Shown piece by piece: positions 38,049-48,484 of a stretch of 64,000 nucleotides of DNA; the first letter of the stretch is position 1; each line of letters opens with the position of its first letter. Below the pieces are notes generated by a model that searched no databases, had not been told where the DNA came from, and was given only the letters and a program-made list of their open reading frames with translations. The stretch comes from Vibrio sp. BS-M-Sm-2. GTDB taxonomy: Bacteria > Pseudomonadota > Gammaproteobacteria > Enterobacterales > Vibrionaceae. The stretch covers positions 2,976,001-3,040,000 of the forward strand of contig NZ_CP167894.1 in the NCBI RefSeq assembly GCF_041504345.1, read 5' to 3'. The position numbers were made by a program, and so were the translations under genes.

Positions 38049-40175
38049 ATGAAGAAACTACTCATTTTCATAGCTGTACCAGTGTCTGTTGTCATTGCAG
38101 CAATTCTGGCACTAGTGCTGTTAGTGAATCCCAACCAATTTAAGCCATTAATTGTCGAACAAGCCCAAAAACACACTGGCCTAGAGCTCGTGATCGAGGG
38201 CGATATCAGCTGGCAATTCTTCCCATCTATTGGCTTTGAACTTGGTCAAACTGAATTACGTAACCCAGAAGGGTTCACTCAACCAAATCTATTCAAGGTT
38301 GATACCGTTGGCGTTGATGTTTCGGTTACTCCGCTATTTAGCAACCAACTAGAGATCGGCAACATCACTCTAGACGGTGCAGAATTTTATTTAGAAACGC
38401 TTAAAGATGGTCGCAAGAACATTGATGCGTTAACACAAGCGTCAGCGCCTCAAGAGTCTGAACCAGCTGCAGATACCAATACTGAATCAGCTCCAGCACC
38501 TCAAGAACAAAGCGCAACGGAAGCATCTGGTTGGACGATTAACCTAGCAGGTGTCACTGTATCAAACGCACTGTTTGAAATGGACGACAAGCAAGCGGGT
38601 TCATTCACTAAGTTATACGATGTGTCTTTGAACTTATCTGAGTTCGCTGTGGATACATGGACAACGGCAACCTTCGCCGCTTCTGGTGAAAACAATCAAC
38701 AGAAATTCTCTGCACAAGGCAGTGCAGAATTCAAGTTAGCTGAAGGCTTCGCAAGTTACGCACTTCGTAATATTGACTTAAACGCTAAGTTCAATGATCC
38801 ATCGACGTCGATTGAGTCAGCAAAAATTGGCTTGAATACGTTTGAGTTCGATAAGGTAAACCAACTGACTTACGCTGTAATCGGTAACGCGGCTGGCCTT
38901 GACCTTGATCTTAAAGGTGGCGGTGAACTTACTGTTGATAGCGCGATTTCAAAAGTAACGCTGAACAAATTAACGTTAGACTCAACATTCAAAGGCGACA
39001 CGCTTCCTCAGTCTCCAATGAAAGTCGACATGCTGTCTGACTTAAGCTTCGATCTTAACAAGAGCCACCTGAGCTTTGTGTTAGAGAAGCTACAAGCTAA
39101 CGCTATTGCATTAGATGGTAAAGCAGACGTAACCCTATCTGAAATACCAAAGGTTCGTTTCTCTCTTCATAGCCCGAATATTGATTTGGACGAGTTCCTA
39201 GGCTTAGGCAATACAACAGAAACAGCGAGCACTGCTCCTTCTGGTTCTGCTGGTGGCTCAACGTCAAACTCTGGTAGTTCAGCTCCAGCTAAAGAAGTGG
39301 AACCTGATCTGTCGGCTCTGAAAACGTTAGACGTGAAAGGTGACATCACGATTGATAAGTTCAAGGCGAACAACGCGAAAATGCAGAATGTTAAAACGGC
39401 ATTTTCAGTTAACCGCGGTGTGGCTGAATTGACTTCATTCACATCGAATCTTTACCAAGGTTCTATTTCAGCTACGGCTAAGCTAGACGCTCGTAAAACA
39501 CCGGCGACTTACACGGCTAAGAAGAAAATCAAAGGCGTGAAAGTACAACCGTTACTGATTGATGTTGCGGATAACGATATGCTGGAAGGTACGGGCAATA
39601 TCGATGTTAATGTGAAAGGTAAGAGCCTGACTCCGACGGGTATTAAGAAGAACCTAGTTGGTACTATCGCGATTAACTTTGAAGATGGTGCAGTTAACGG
39701 CATCAACGTAGCTCAACTGATTCGAGAAAACTACGCTAAGATCAAGGGCGAGAAAGTTGAAAGCACAAATGAAGCTCAAAAAACGGACTTCAGTGCAATG
39801 AAAGCGACGCTGAAAGTGGATAAAGGTTGGGTTTCAACTACCGACTTATCAGCACAGTCGCCATTGTTACGCGTGACAGGTCAAGGTAAAGCAAACTTCA
39901 TCAATGAAACGGTCGATTTCCTGGTGCGTACATCAATTGTGGGTTCACTTGAAGGTCAGGGCGGTAAGAGTATTGACGATCTGAAAGATGTGACAATCCC
40001 AATTAAGGTAACTGGCCAGTGGGCTGACCCGAAATTCGCACTTGTTTTTGATGATGTGTTGAAGCAGAAAGCACAGAAAGAAATTGACCGTGGTGTGAAC
40101 AAGCTGACGGACAAGTTCAAAGACGAGAAAACTAAAGAAGCAGTTGATGGTTTATTGAAAGGTTTCTTTAACTAA
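38049..40175 (+). CDS. asmA: AsmA family outer membrane biogenesis protein
   Basis: AsmA is a large envelope protein with an N-terminal membrane anchor (about 1-24) and a long periplasmic beta-rich body; the family is thought to act in lipid transfer or outer membrane assembly. The conserved N-terminus LALVLLVNPNQFKPLIV and the C-terminal DUF3971/AsmA domain with VGTIAINFEDGAVNGINV are present. Low-complexity Ser/Gly/Ala and Glu/Pro linkers occur near 140-160 and 390-420. I prefer ATG 38049 (708 residues) over 38043, because AAGGA is 8 bases from the former and only 2 from the latter. Confidence 0.92.
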   Translation: MKKLLIFIAVPVSVVIAAILALVLLVNPNQFKPLIVEQAQKHTGLELVIEGDISWQFFPSIGFELGQTELRNPEGFTQPNLFKVDTVGVDVSVTPLFSNQLEIGNITLDGAEFYLETLKDGRKNIDALTQASAPQESEPAADTNTESAPAPQEQSATEASGWTINLAGVTVSNALFEMDDKQAGSFTKLYDVSLNLSEFAVDTWTTATFAASGENNQQKFSAQGSAEFKLAEGFASYALRNIDLNAKFNDPSTSIESAKIGLNTFEFDKVNQLTYAVIGNAAGLDLDLKGGGELTVDSAISKVTLNKLTLDSTFKGDTLPQSPMKVDMLSDLSFDLNKSHLSFVLEKLQANAIALDGKADVTLSEIPKVRFSLHSPNIDLDEFLGLGNTTETASTAPSGSAGGSTSNSGSSAPAKEVEPDLSALKTLDVKGDITIDKFKANNAKMQNVKTAFSVNRGVAELTSFTSNLYQGSISATAKLDARKTPATYTAKKKIKGVKVQPLLIDVADNDMLEGTGNIDVNVKGKSLTPTGIKKNLVGTIAINFEDGAVNGINVAQLIRENYAKIKGEKVESTNEAQKTDFSAMKATLKVDKGWVSTTDLSAQSPLLRVTGQGKANFINETVDFLVRTSIVGSLEGQGGKSIDDLKDVTIPIKVTGQWADPKFALVFDDVLKQKAQKEIDRGVNKLTDKFKDEKTKEAVDGLLKGFFN

Positions 40176-40199
40176 ACGTTTTTAACTCGTATATAAAAG

Positions 40200-40234
40200 A
40201 AGCGCCATTCCTACGGTAGGAATGGCGCTTTTGT
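40200..40234 (+). terminator. terminator of asmA
   Basis: AAGCGCCATTCCTAC and GTAGGAATGGCGCTT form a nearly perfect hairpin followed by TTGTTT; the T run is short. Confidence 0.8.
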
Positions 40235-40257
40235 TTGGGTGCTTATAATACTTTCGA

Positions 40258-40375
40258 AAGATTCTCTATGACACGCGTCACTCGCTCTAGGGAATGACGA
40301 TAGGTGGTTAAGAGCGTGACAGTCTAGTGGGCGTCATCCTCGAGAGGGAAGAATGAGCGAGAAGGGGATCTCTGG
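40258..40375. repeat. REP-like inverted-repeat element A
   Basis: Two arms in opposite orientation, 40260-40300 and 40331-40373, share the pattern GTCAT-CC-(T)CGAGAG-GA...GAGCGAG...ATCTC. The same pattern recurs at 48304-48466. It sits between asmA and btuR in non-coding DNA and reads like a short extragenic palindromic repeat of this genus. The family was judged by eye only. Confidence 0.5.
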
Positions 40376-40385
40376 TTTAATGTGA

Positions 40386-40991
40386 TTACCAGTCAACGCC
40401 TTGCAGAGCTTTAACTCCAGACTCGAAAGCGTGCTTTACGTTACGAACTTCAGACACGGTATCGGCCATGTCCGTTAAAGTGCGATGTGCTCCACGGCCA
40501 GTAATGATCACGGATTGCATTTTCGGACGGTTATTCAGTGCTTCTACCACTTCATCCAGTTCAATGTAGCCGTAACTCACCATGTAAGTCAGTTCATCAA
40601 ACAGAATCACATCAATCGACTCATCGGCTAGCATGCGTTTACACTCTTTCCACACGCGCTGTGCGGCTTCGATATCTTGAGCCTTGTTTTGAGTTTCCCA
40701 AGTAAAGCCAGTACCCATCACTTGAAACTCTACATCGAGCTTTTGCAGGACATTCTTTTCGCCGTTATCCCAAGTTCCTTTTACAAACTGAGCGACGGCA
40801 CACTTCTTACCATGGCCGACTGCACGTGTAATCGTACCAAAACCGGATGTTGATTTACCTTTACCGTTACCAGTAATAACCAACAATAGGCCTTTTACTT
40901 CTTGTGCTGCAGCGACACGAGCATCGACTTGTTCTTTTACTTTCTGTTGTCTTGCTTTGTGGCGTTGTTCTTTGTTGTCTTCAGTCGACAT
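40386..40991 (-). CDS. btuR: cob(I)yrinic acid a,c-diamide adenosyltransferase
   Basis: BtuR/CobO transfers the adenosyl group of ATP to cobalt, making adenosylcobalamin. The 201 residues have the inverted P-loop GNGKGKSTSGFG near 39-50, the VAQFVKG segment, DVILFDELTYMVSYGY and VIITGRGAHRTL, as in E. coli BtuR (196). I chose ATG 40991 (MSTEDNKEQRHK), because AAGGA precedes it by 7 bases; the frame is open 21 codons further upstream but without a conserved start. Confidence 0.95.
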   Translation of the reverse strand: MSTEDNKEQRHKARQQKVKEQVDARVAAAQEVKGLLLVITGNGKGKSTSGFGTITRAVGHGKKCAVAQFVKGTWDNGEKNVLQKLDVEFQVMGTGFTWETQNKAQDIEAAQRVWKECKRMLADESIDVILFDELTYMVSYGYIELDEVVEALNNRPKMQSVIITGRGAHRTLTDMADTVSEVRNVKHAFESGVKALQGVDW

Positions 40992-41075
40992 AACAAATCC
41001 TTTTAAGTTGTGATTGCGCCTATCATAGCCTAACTTAACGATAGCAAAAACCATCGGAAGAACAGGTGATTAGGG

Positions 41076-41525
41076 ATGAAAAAGATACTTGTGGTTTGTA
41101 TGGGGAATATTTGCCGTTCGCCAACAGGTGAAGCGGTACTAAGGAAGAAAGCGCAACAACTGGATATTGACGTTGTGGTTGACTCTGCAGGGACGATTGG
41201 TTTTCATCAAGGCAACCCGCCAGACTCGCGTTCGAAATCTGCAGGAGAGAAGCGAGGCTACAGCTTTAAGGGGATTATTTCTCGTAAAGTGGTTGATAAT
41301 GACTTCGAAGAATTTGACCTGATACTCGCGGCAGATAGAGCCAATTTAGACGACTTAATGAGCCAGTGTCCAGCTCACTTCCAATACAAGCTTGCGTTAT
41401 TTTTAAGCTTTGGAGAGTCACAATATCAAGAGGTCCCCGATCCCTATTATGGTGAGGGAAATGGCTTTGAATTGGTGTTGGATTTAATCGAAGAGTCTAG
41501 CGAAGCGATATTGCGTTCATTGTAG
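41076..41525 (+). CDS. low-molecular-weight protein tyrosine phosphatase
   Basis: The 149 residues carry the LMW-PTP P-loop CMGNICRS at about 8-15 (CX5R with the following serine) and the general-acid aspartate in VPDPYYGEGNGF near 124-135. The family dephosphorylates phosphotyrosine; Wzb-type members act on capsule kinases, but no exopolysaccharide gene is next to this one, so the substrate is unknown. It is divergent from btuR with an 84-base gap. Confidence 0.93.
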   Translation: MKKILVVCMGNICRSPTGEAVLRKKAQQLDIDVVVDSAGTIGFHQGNPPDSRSKSAGEKRGYSFKGIISRKVVDNDFEEFDLILAADRANLDDLMSQCPAHFQYKLALFLSFGESQYQEVPDPYYGEGNGFELVLDLIEESSEAILRSL

Positions 41526-41624
41526 TGTGTAATCACGCTGAGTACGCTTAACGTAGGTAGTATTTGAAGTAGTCATAATTCGTCCTCAATGTGTAAACAC
41601 ATTTTAGGACGGGACATAGATATA

Positions 41625-41655
41625 AAAAAAAGCCGACATTGAATGCCGGCCTTTC
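41625..41655 (-). terminator. terminator of the SulP transporter gene
   Basis: On the minus strand GGCCGGCATT-CAATG-TCGGCTT, with one mismatched pair, leads into eight T. Confidence 0.8.
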
Positions 41656-41683
41656 TAAATCTAACTTAAAGCTACTGCTAAGA

Positions 41684-43231
41684 TTACTTAGACATTACTT
41701 TGTAGATTGGGTCTTCTGCAACGTTCGCCTCAACTAAGCTACCTGCTTTGTGCAGCATAGCAACACAGTCTTGGCTTAGGTGGCGAAGGTGAAGTGTTTT
41801 ACCTAATGCCGCGTAACGTTCAGCAATCGTATCGATCGCTTCAATTGCAGAGTGGTCAGTAACGCGTGAGTTTGCGAAATCAACGACTACATCTTGTGGA
41901 TCGTTATATGCGTCAAACAACTCTAGGAAGTTAGCCGTTGAACCAAAGAAGATTGGACCGTTAACTTTGTACTCTTTAGAGCCTTCAGCGTTTACAGACG
42001 TGTCTGCGTAGATGTGTTTAGCATGTTGCCAAGCAAACATCAGCGCTGAAGCTACAACACCCACACCTACTGCGACAGCAAGGTCGGTCAGTACTGTTAC
42101 TACGGTAACAAGAACGATAACGAAGAAGTCTTGCTTAGGAACGCGACGTGCAAGCTTGAAGGTTGCCCACTCAAATGTACCGATAACAACCATGAACATT
42201 ACGCCCACAAGTGCTGCTAGAGGAATCATTTCAATCAGTGCAGAACCGAACAGGATGAACATGAGTAGTGCAACTGCCGCTACAATACCTGAAAGGCGAC
42301 CACGACCGCCTGAGTTTACGTTGATCATCGATTGACCGATCATCGCACAACCACCCATCGCGCCAAATACTGAACACGTTACGTTAGCCATACCTTGACC
42401 AACACATTCACGGTTAGATTGACCACGAGTGTTTGTCATTTCATCTAGTACTGTCAGTGTCAGTAGAGACTCGATCAGGCCGATAGCCGCAAGAATAATT
42501 GCGTAAGGCAGGATGATCTGTAGTGTCTCAAAAGAAAACGGAACAGCAGGAATAGAGAACGTTGGTAGAGAACCCGCTAGCGTTGCAGCTTCGTCACCAG
42601 ACATCGTACGTAGGAAGTCGACAACAGTTCGAGTTTCAAGGTCAAGACCTACAACCAAAGCTGTTACTGTAACAATAGCAACCAATGAAGATGGTACCGC
42701 TGTTGTTAGCTTAGGTAGGAAGTGGATGATAGCCATTGTAAGGGCTACTAGACCCAGCATTAGTGTCATTTGACCGCTTGGTAACCAAGTTAGTGCACCT
42801 GTTACGTCTGGTGCTTTAAATTGACCAAGCTGAGCTAGGAAGATAACAATTGCCAAACCGTTCACGAAACCAATCATTACTGGGTGTGGAACGATACGGA
42901 TAAATTTACCTAGCTTAAATACACCCGCTGCAATTTGCAGAAGGCCGGCTAGCATAACTGCCGCAAATAGGTATTGAACGCCATGGGTTGCCACTAGGCT
43001 CACCATTACAACAGCCATTGCGCCAGTTGCACCAGAAATCATACCTGGACGACCGCCGAAGACAGAAGTAATTAAACCTACGATGAATGCTGCGTATAGA
43101 CCAACCATTGGGTCAACGCCTGCAACAAAGGCGAATGCTACGGCTTCAGGTACCAGAGCTAGGGCTACTGTAAGACCTGAAAGCACATCATTCTTTACAG
43201 AGTGCTTTGAAAATTGTGGGAATTCGAACAT
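41684..43231 (-). CDS. SulP family inorganic anion transporter with STAS domain
   Basis: The 515 residues show about 12 membrane segments of the SulP/SLC26 fold, with the family motif [24 protein letters not shown] near the N-terminus, and a C-terminal cytoplasmic STAS domain (about 405-510; [20 protein letters not shown]). Members carry sulfate, bicarbonate or dicarboxylates. The sequence alone does not decide the substrate, and no carbonic anhydrase or sulfur gene is adjacent. Confidence 0.92.
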   Translation of the reverse strand: MFEFPQFSKHSVKNDVLSGLTVALALVPEAVAFAFVAGVDPMVGLYAAFIVGLITSVFGGRPGMISGATGAMAVVMVSLVATHGVQYLFAAVMLAGLLQIAAGVFKLGKFIRIVPHPVMIGFVNGLAIVIFLAQLGQFKAPDVTGALTWLPSGQMTLMLGLVALTMAIIHFLPKLTTAVPSSLVAIVTVTALVVGLDLETRTVVDFLRTMSGDEAATLAGSLPTFSIPAVPFSFETLQIILPYAIILAAIGLIESLLTLTVLDEMTNTRGQSNRECVGQGMANVTCSVFGAMGGCAMIGQSMINVNSGGRGRLSGIVAAVALLMFILFGSALIEMIPLAALVGVMFMVVIGTFEWATFKLARRVPKQDFFVIVLVTVVTVLTDLAVAVGVGVVASALMFAWQHAKHIYADTSVNAEGSKEYKVNGPIFFGSTANFLELFDAYNDPQDVVVDFANSRVTDHSAIEAIDTIAERYAALGKTLHLRHLSQDCVAMLHKAGSLVEANVAEDPIYKVMSK

Positions 43232-43423
43232 GTTTGCTCAGCTATGCTTAAGATGGATTTACCGACACGGGTGTATTGCGTAGCCAAACAGTGATGGAAA
43301 AGAGCGGCAATAGCGAAGTGTCGAAAAGATAAGTGCGCGAATGCTACCCAAAAATGTGATTAAGTTCAAGGTTGAACCTAACTTTGAGTAATATATCTGT
43401 TAATTTTTATTCGATTAGTAGAT

Positions 43424-43454
43424 ATGAAAAAGGCTGCTTTAATAAGCAGCCTTT
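43424..43454. terminator. terminator of rne
   Basis: AAAGGCTGCTT-TAAT-AAGCAGCCTTT: a perfect 11-bp stem with a T run on the minus strand (TTTTTCAT), 36 bases after the rne stop. Confidence 0.9.
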
Positions 43455-43489
43455 GATTCTATTTACTTGCGATTATCTATCAGTAATCA

Positions 43490-46400
43490 CTAGTAGTTTG
43501 GCTTTGTCATCGCCGCGCCAGCTTTGTTCGACGCTGCCTGACTGCCTGCACCTTTCGATACAAAACGTTCAGTGCGGAACGGAGCTGCAATCACTTCAAT
43601 CTCTTTGATCTCTTGAGGACCAGGAGCTTTAGTCATTGGTGAACCGGCTTGTTTCTTAGCAACTGCTGCCTTTGGTGCCGCTTTAGGAGCTTCTGTTTTT
43701 ACAACAGGTGCTTCTTCAACTTTTGCACTTTCAGCTTTAGGCGCTTCAGCTTCAACAACTGGTGCTGCTTCTGCTACAACAGGCGCTTCAACTTTCGTCG
43801 CTTCTGCAATCACTGGAGCTTCAACTTTCGCAGTTTCAACGACCACTGGTGCTTCTTCAACGACTGCAGGAGCTTCAACTACAGCAGGAGTCTCAGCTAC
43901 TTGAGCTTCAACAGCAGCTTCTTCGCGACGGATAATCACTTTGCCCATAGCTAGTTCAGGACATGCGAAGCCGCCAGCCATTGCTACGTTGCTTTGTGGT
44001 GCCGTCTCTAGAGTAACATTCTGCTCTTGAACAGATGTTTGAGCTTCAGCTACTACTTGAACTTCAGCCACTTCAGGTTTTGCTTGCTTGTGGTGAGGTT
44101 TTGGAATGAAGCGAGGCATCACTTTACCCATAGCCATCTCTGGAGAAGCTACACCACCTTTACGTAGGCGGAATGGGTTAGGGCGACGATCACGACCGCG
44201 ACGACGACGTTGACCACTTGCACGTAGGTGACGTGGAGAACGACGGTTACGACGTTGTTTCGGCTCTTCCTGTTCAGTTTGCTCTGCATTCGCTTGAGTT
44301 GCTTCTACTTGTTCCGCAACTTTTTGCTCTTGAGCTACTGATTGTTCTTTTGAAACAGATAGTTCTTTAGCAGCAACTTGCTCTTTTGAAGCATTATCTT
44401 CAGCTTGAGCTTGCTGGTCTTTAACACGAACTTGCTTGTTCAGTTTACGACGCTGACGACGCTCTTTAATCTTAGCTGCTTTCGCTTCAGGCTTAGCCTT
44501 AGGCGCTTCCGGTTTTCCAGCTTGTGCTTCTGCCGCTAGCTGTAGACCTTCTTCTGCTAATTTAGATGGTGCTTGCTCTTCGCGTTGCTTCTGCTCATCA
44601 CGTGGCTTATTGCGACGGTCTTGCTTAGGCTTACGAGGCTGACGATTTTGCTGTGGAGCTGCCTCTTTCTGCTCTTCAGGTTTCTCATCACGTGCAGGCT
44701 TACGACGACGTTTGTTGTCACGGTTTTCGTTACGATTGTCACCACGCTCACCACGCTCACCACGTTGGTTACGACGACGGTTATCGTTACGATCACGGCG
44801 TTGACGGTTGCCGTTGTTGCGATTGTTTTTAGGTTTTTCTTCTTGCTTCTCTTCTTCTTTCTTCTCTTCTTGAGTTGAAGAGCCAAATAAGAAGCTACCG
44901 ATAGCTTTGAAGAAACGACCAATTAGACCTGATTCTTGAGTTGCTGATGGCTCAGCTTTTTTCTCTTCTACAGCTTTAGGTGCTGGAGCGGGAGTTGGTG
45001 CCGATTGAGCCGGAGCTGCGAAGCCTTTCAGTGCAGGTTCTTCGATCTTCTTAGGACGAATAGTCTGTTCAGCTGGCTCTTTGCTTTCCGCTTCTTTTAG
45101 AGCTTCTAGCTTGTTAGGCAGCAAGTAAGAGAGTAGATCGAACTCTTCACCTTCACGAACACGGATAACCTCAAAGTGCGGCGTTTCCATGTCTGAGTTA
45201 GGAACAACAGTGATCTTAACTTCTTGGTTCTTCTCGATGTGGTTTACTGAGCGACGTTTTTCGTTCAGAAGGTAAGAAGCGATTGGAACAGGTACAACAG
45301 CAAGTACTTGTGCTGTGTTGTCTTTTAGAGCTTCTTCTTCAATCAAACGTAGAACAGAAAGTGCTAGAGATTCGTTATCACGAACAACACCAGTACCTGT
45401 ACAACGAGGACAAATGTGGTGGCTTGCTTCTGCTAGTGATGGGCTCAAACGTTGACGAGACATCTCTAGAAGACCAAAGCGAGAAATACGACCAATCTGA
45501 ACACGTGCGCGATCTAAACGAACGGCATCACGTAGACGGCTTTCTACTTCGCGTTGGTGACGAACCGGAGTCATATCGATAAAGTCGATTACAACAAGGC
45601 CACCTAGGTCACGCAGACGTAATTGACGGGCAATTTCATCAGCTGCTTCTAGGTTAGTGTTAAGTGCTGTTTCTTCAATATCGCCGCCCTTTGTTGCACG
45701 AGCAGAGTTGATATCGATAGAAGTCAGTGCTTCTGTTGGGTCGATTACGATAGAACCACCAGATGGAAGACGAACTTCACGTTGGAAAGCAGATTCAATC
45801 TGGCTTTCAATCTGGTAATGGCTGAATAGTGGCACTTCACCATCGTATTTCTTAACGCGATTCATGAAATCTGGGCGTATTAATTGAATGTGCGCTTGTG
45901 CACGTTCAAAAATAGTATTGCTGTCGATTAGAATCTCGCCAATATCACGACGTAGGTAGTCACGAATCGCACGAACGATAACGTTACTCTCTTGGTGAAT
46001 TAAGAAAGGAGCTGCATTTGAATCAGAAGCTTGCTTGATAGCGCCCCAGTGATTCAGTAGTACGTTTAGGTCCCACTCTAGCTCTTCTGCACTTTTACCA
46101 ACACCCGCTGTACGCACGATTAGGCCCATACCTTGAGGAAGCTCAAGAGTGCTTAATGCTGCTTTCAGTTGAGTGCGTTCATCACCTTCGATACGACGAG
46201 AAATACCGCCTGCACGAGGGTTATTAGGCATAAGAACTAAGTAACTACCAGCCAAAGAGATGAAAGTTGTCAGTGCAGCACCTTTGCTACCACGTTCTTC
46301 TTTCTCTACTTGTACGATTACTTCTTGGCCTTCTTTTAGCACTTCTTTAATGCTAGGACGGCCTTGGTATGTATAACCTTCAGGGAAGTATTCGCGGGCA

Positions 46401-46618
46401 ATTTCTTTAAGAGGGAGGAAACCGTGACGTTCTGCGCCGTAATCAACGAATGCCGCTTCTAGGCTTGGTTCAATACGGGTAATACGTCCTTTGTAGATAT
46501 TCGCTTTCTTTGACTCGTGACCTGGACTTTCGATATCTAGATCGAACAGTCGCTGGCCATCAACCAAAGCGACACGCAACTCTTCTTTTTGAGTTGCGTT
46601 AATTAACATTCTTTTCAT
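43490..46618 (-). CDS. rne: ribonuclease E
   Basis: RNase E is the main endonuclease of mRNA decay and rRNA/tRNA processing and scaffolds the degradosome. The N-terminal half holds the S1 RNA-binding domain (35-120), the 5' sensor, the DNase I-like catalytic domain ([17 protein letters not shown] with its catalytic aspartates) and the zinc link CPRCTGTG near 400-407. The C-terminal half (about 530-1042) is disordered: a membrane-targeting amphipathic segment ([16 protein letters not shown]), an Arg-rich RNA-binding region, two MAMGKV-type motifs (about 825 and 887) and Val-Glu-Ala-Pro-rich repeats. The length of 1042 is near E. coli (1061). A long structured leader precedes it. Confidence 0.98.
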   Translation of the reverse strand: MKRMLINATQKEELRVALVDGQRLFDLDIESPGHESKKANIYKGRITRIEPSLEAAFVDYGAERHGFLPLKEIAREYFPEGYTYQGRPSIKEVLKEGQEVIVQVEKEERGSKGAALTTFISLAGSYLVLMPNNPRAGGISRRIEGDERTQLKAALSTLELPQGMGLIVRTAGVGKSAEELEWDLNVLLNHWGAIKQASDSNAAPFLIHQESNVIVRAIRDYLRRDIGEILIDSNTIFERAQAHIQLIRPDFMNRVKKYDGEVPLFSHYQIESQIESAFQREVRLPSGGSIVIDPTEALTSIDINSARATKGGDIEETALNTNLEAADEIARQLRLRDLGGLVVIDFIDMTPVRHQREVESRLRDAVRLDRARVQIGRISRFGLLEMSRQRLSPSLAEASHHICPRCTGTGVVRDNESLALSVLRLIEEEALKDNTAQVLAVVPVPIASYLLNEKRRSVNHIEKNQEVKITVVPNSDMETPHFEVIRVREGEEFDLLSYLLPNKLEALKEAESKEPAEQTIRPKKIEEPALKGFAAPAQSAPTPAPAPKAVEEKKAEPSATQESGLIGRFFKAIGSFLFGSSTQEEKKEEEKQEEKPKNNRNNGNRQRRDRNDNRRRNQRGERGERGDNRNENRDNKRRRKPARDEKPEEQKEAAPQQNRQPRKPKQDRRNKPRDEQKQREEQAPSKLAEEGLQLAAEAQAGKPEAPKAKPEAKAAKIKERRQRRKLNKQVRVKDQQAQAEDNASKEQVAAKELSVSKEQSVAQEQKVAEQVEATQANAEQTEQEEPKQRRNRRSPRHLRASGQRRRRGRDRRPNPFRLRKGGVASPEMAMGKVMPRFIPKPHHKQAKPEVAEVQVVAEAQTSVQEQNVTLETAPQSNVAMAGGFACPELAMGKVIIRREEAAVEAQVAETPAVVEAPAVVEEAPVVVETAKVEAPVIAEATKVEAPVVAEAAPVVEAEAPKAESAKVEEAPVVKTEAPKAAPKAAVAKKQAGSPMTKAPGPQEIKEIEVIAAPFRTERFVSKGAGSQAASNKAGAAMTKPNY

Positions 46619-46880
46619 TTAGAAATTCTCATTGTCTTTTCTTATTTTCATCATTGTTCTTATCGCTTTATTTCGTTTCTCATGGTGCCAGATCCCATGG
46701 CTTTATCGGTGCAGCCTCCCGGCTGGAGAGGGATGCTCTGGGGCACGTCAGTCATCATAGGGAGTTAGCCTATGATCCGCGATGTGGCGGTGAATACTCA
46801 ACATGAGCGTACGTGAGTAGAGCGATAAGGAACCCAGTTGACCGTGTCTTACGCCGATTGCAGCACTGTCTAATCTGAGT
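46619..46880 (-). promoter_or_regulatory. rne 5' UTR, candidate autoregulatory leader
   Basis: The leader is GC-richer than its surroundings and folds readily. On the minus strand ATCATAGG-CTAACTC-CCTATGAT (46753-46775) is a perfect 8-bp hairpin, and another structured block with CTCTCCAGCCGGGAGGCTG follows at about 46710-46735. In E. coli the long rne 5' UTR is cleaved by RNase E to set its own level (Rfam rne5). The same role is inferred here from position and structure, not from base identity. Confidence 0.6.
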
Positions 46881-47236
46881 TATCTACTCATTTACTTGCT
46901 TATGAATGGTTAGCTGTTTAAATAATAGTCAAACCACTGATAGCAGCTGTGAACTATAGCAGCGGTCGGTAAACACAGCAATCTGCTTTGTCGGAATGCT
47001 GTAAAAAAAACAGTTTTTGTTTGGGTTTTGATAGCTCTAACTCACTGTCTATAAATAATTTATCAATTGATATTTTAATTTGCAGGAATCTTGGTGCTTT
47101 TTTGTTCGAAGAATCAAAGAAATATAGAACTTCAACGAGCATTTGAGGATAGATCGGCAGGGATTAAGGATAAATAAGTTCGGAATAGAGCTAAGAAAAT
47201 CTCAATTATCAAAAGTGACAGTGATACAATAGCCCA
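46881..47236. other. rne/rluC divergent promoter region
   Basis: About 350 AT-rich bases between two divergent genes. Near rluC there is an extended -10 element TGATACAAT (47222-47230), ending only 6 bases before the rluC ATG. No rne promoter could be assigned with confidence. A 62-codon minus-strand frame here lacks any gene support. Confidence 0.5.
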
Positions 47237-48181
47237 ATGAGCGAAATTAGAACCCAAGTCCAATTTGTCGACATTGACGAAGATATGGCTGGTCAGCGTA
47301 TTGATAACTTCTTACGCAACCAATTAAAAAACATCCCGAAAAGCATGATTTACCGAATTGTGCGTAAAGGCGAAGTCCGCGTAAACAAAAAACGCATCAA
47401 GGCTGAGTACAAACTAAAAGCTGGTGATTTAGTTCGTATCCCGCCAGTTACCATTGAAGAGAAAGTTGAAGAGAACGTGCCAAGCACGAAACTCAACAAG
47501 GTTTCAGAATTGGAACAGTGCATCATCTATGAAGATGATCACATGCTGATTTTGAATAAACCATCAGGTACTGCGGTTCATGGTGGTAGTGGACTTAAGT
47601 TCGGCGCAATTGAAGCGTTAAGAGCACTTCGTCCCGATGCTCGCTTTCTTGAATTAGTGCACCGTATCGATAGAGATACGTCTGGCATTTTGCTTGTTGC
47701 TAAGAAGCGCTCGGCGCTAAGACACCTTCAAGCACAGTTCCGTGAAAAAACCGTACAGAAGTATTACTTTGCTTTAGTGATGGGTGAGTGGAAGAACAGC
47801 TGTAAGGTTGTAAATGCTCCATTGCTAAAAAATGAAGTAAACAGCATTGTTCGCGTGAACCCAAACGGCAAAGCTTCTGAAACCCGCTTTAAGGTTTTAG
47901 AGAAATTCCAAGAGGCGACGTTGATTCAAGCTAGTCCAATTACAGGCCGTACACACCAAATCCGTGTGCACGCTCAGTATACTGGTCACCCAATTGCTTG
48001 GGATGATCGCTACGGTGATCGTCGTTTTGACGCTTACACGGGCAAGGTTGGTCTTGATCGTCTGTTCTTACATGCCGCGAACATCAAGTTTACGCACCCA
48101 GGTAGTGAAGAGAAGATGGATATCTCGGCGCCAATGGAAAGAAGGTTAGAGAAAGCTCTTACTGGATTACGTAAGATCTAA
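47237..48181 (+). CDS. rluC: 23S rRNA pseudouridine(955/2504/2580) synthase RluC
   Basis: RluC isomerises three uridines of 23S rRNA to pseudouridine. The 314 residues (E. coli 319) have an N-terminal S4 RNA-binding domain (QRIDNFLRNQLKNIPKSMIYRIVRKGEVRVN) and the RluA-type catalytic domain with the aspartate in HRIDRDTSGILLVAK and the ITGRTHQIRVH motif. There is no Shine-Dalgarno before the ATG, and a -10 element ends 6 bases upstream, so the mRNA may be leaderless. It is divergent from rne, as in E. coli. Confidence 0.96.
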   Translation: MSEIRTQVQFVDIDEDMAGQRIDNFLRNQLKNIPKSMIYRIVRKGEVRVNKKRIKAEYKLKAGDLVRIPPVTIEEKVEENVPSTKLNKVSELEQCIIYEDDHMLILNKPSGTAVHGGSGLKFGAIEALRALRPDARFLELVHRIDRDTSGILLVAKKRSALRHLQAQFREKTVQKYYFALVMGEWKNSCKVVNAPLLKNEVNSIVRVNPNGKASETRFKVLEKFQEATLIQASPITGRTHQIRVHAQYTGHPIAWDDRYGDRRFDAYTGKVGLDRLFLHAANIKFTHPGSEEKMDISAPMERRLEKALTGLRKI

Positions 48182-48183
48182 GA

Positions 48184-48218
<35 letters not shown>

Positions 48219-48262
48219 AAAAGAAGATATTCTTTTTAAATCGAGTGTGTACATAGAATCAT

Positions 48263-48293
48263 AAAGGTTGGCGAATATCGTCAACCTTTTTTG
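48263..48293 (+). terminator. terminator of rluC
   Basis: AAAGGTTGGCG, loop AATAT, CGTCAACCTTT, then T6. The 11-bp stem has a single G-T wobble. Confidence 0.88.
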
Positions 48294-48303
48294 TTTTCTG
48301 CTG

Positions 48304-48466
48304 GAGAAGTTCCTTCAACTCGCTCGCTCCTCGCTCTTGAGGATGACGATTTTTCCTGAGTAAAGTCAGTCCGTGTTGCTATCGAGTTAATCAATTAGCT
48401 GATTGGATAATGTAGCGATTTGAGTGATTCCCTAGACTGACGAAGGAGAGAGTAGGGAATCTCTAA
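48304..48466. repeat. REP-like inverted-repeat element B
   Basis: The left arm (48304-48350, containing CTCGCTCTTGAGGATGACGA) and the right arm (48425-48465, containing GATTCCCTAGACTGACGAAGG) are imperfect inverted copies of one another and resemble element A at 40258-40375. Between them lies about 75 bases of unique AT-rich DNA. It separates rluC from the convergent yceF. Confidence 0.5.
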
Positions 48467-48484
48467 CAAAAGAGAGAGTATCCG

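Noticed and set aside
43649..44878. Long open frames antisense to the rne tail
   Set aside because: They arise from the repetitive codon use of the low-complexity RNase E tail and have no start signals.
46954..47142. 62-codon minus-strand frame between rne and rluC
   Set aside because: No ribosome-binding site or family match, and it occupies the expected rne promoter and leader zone.
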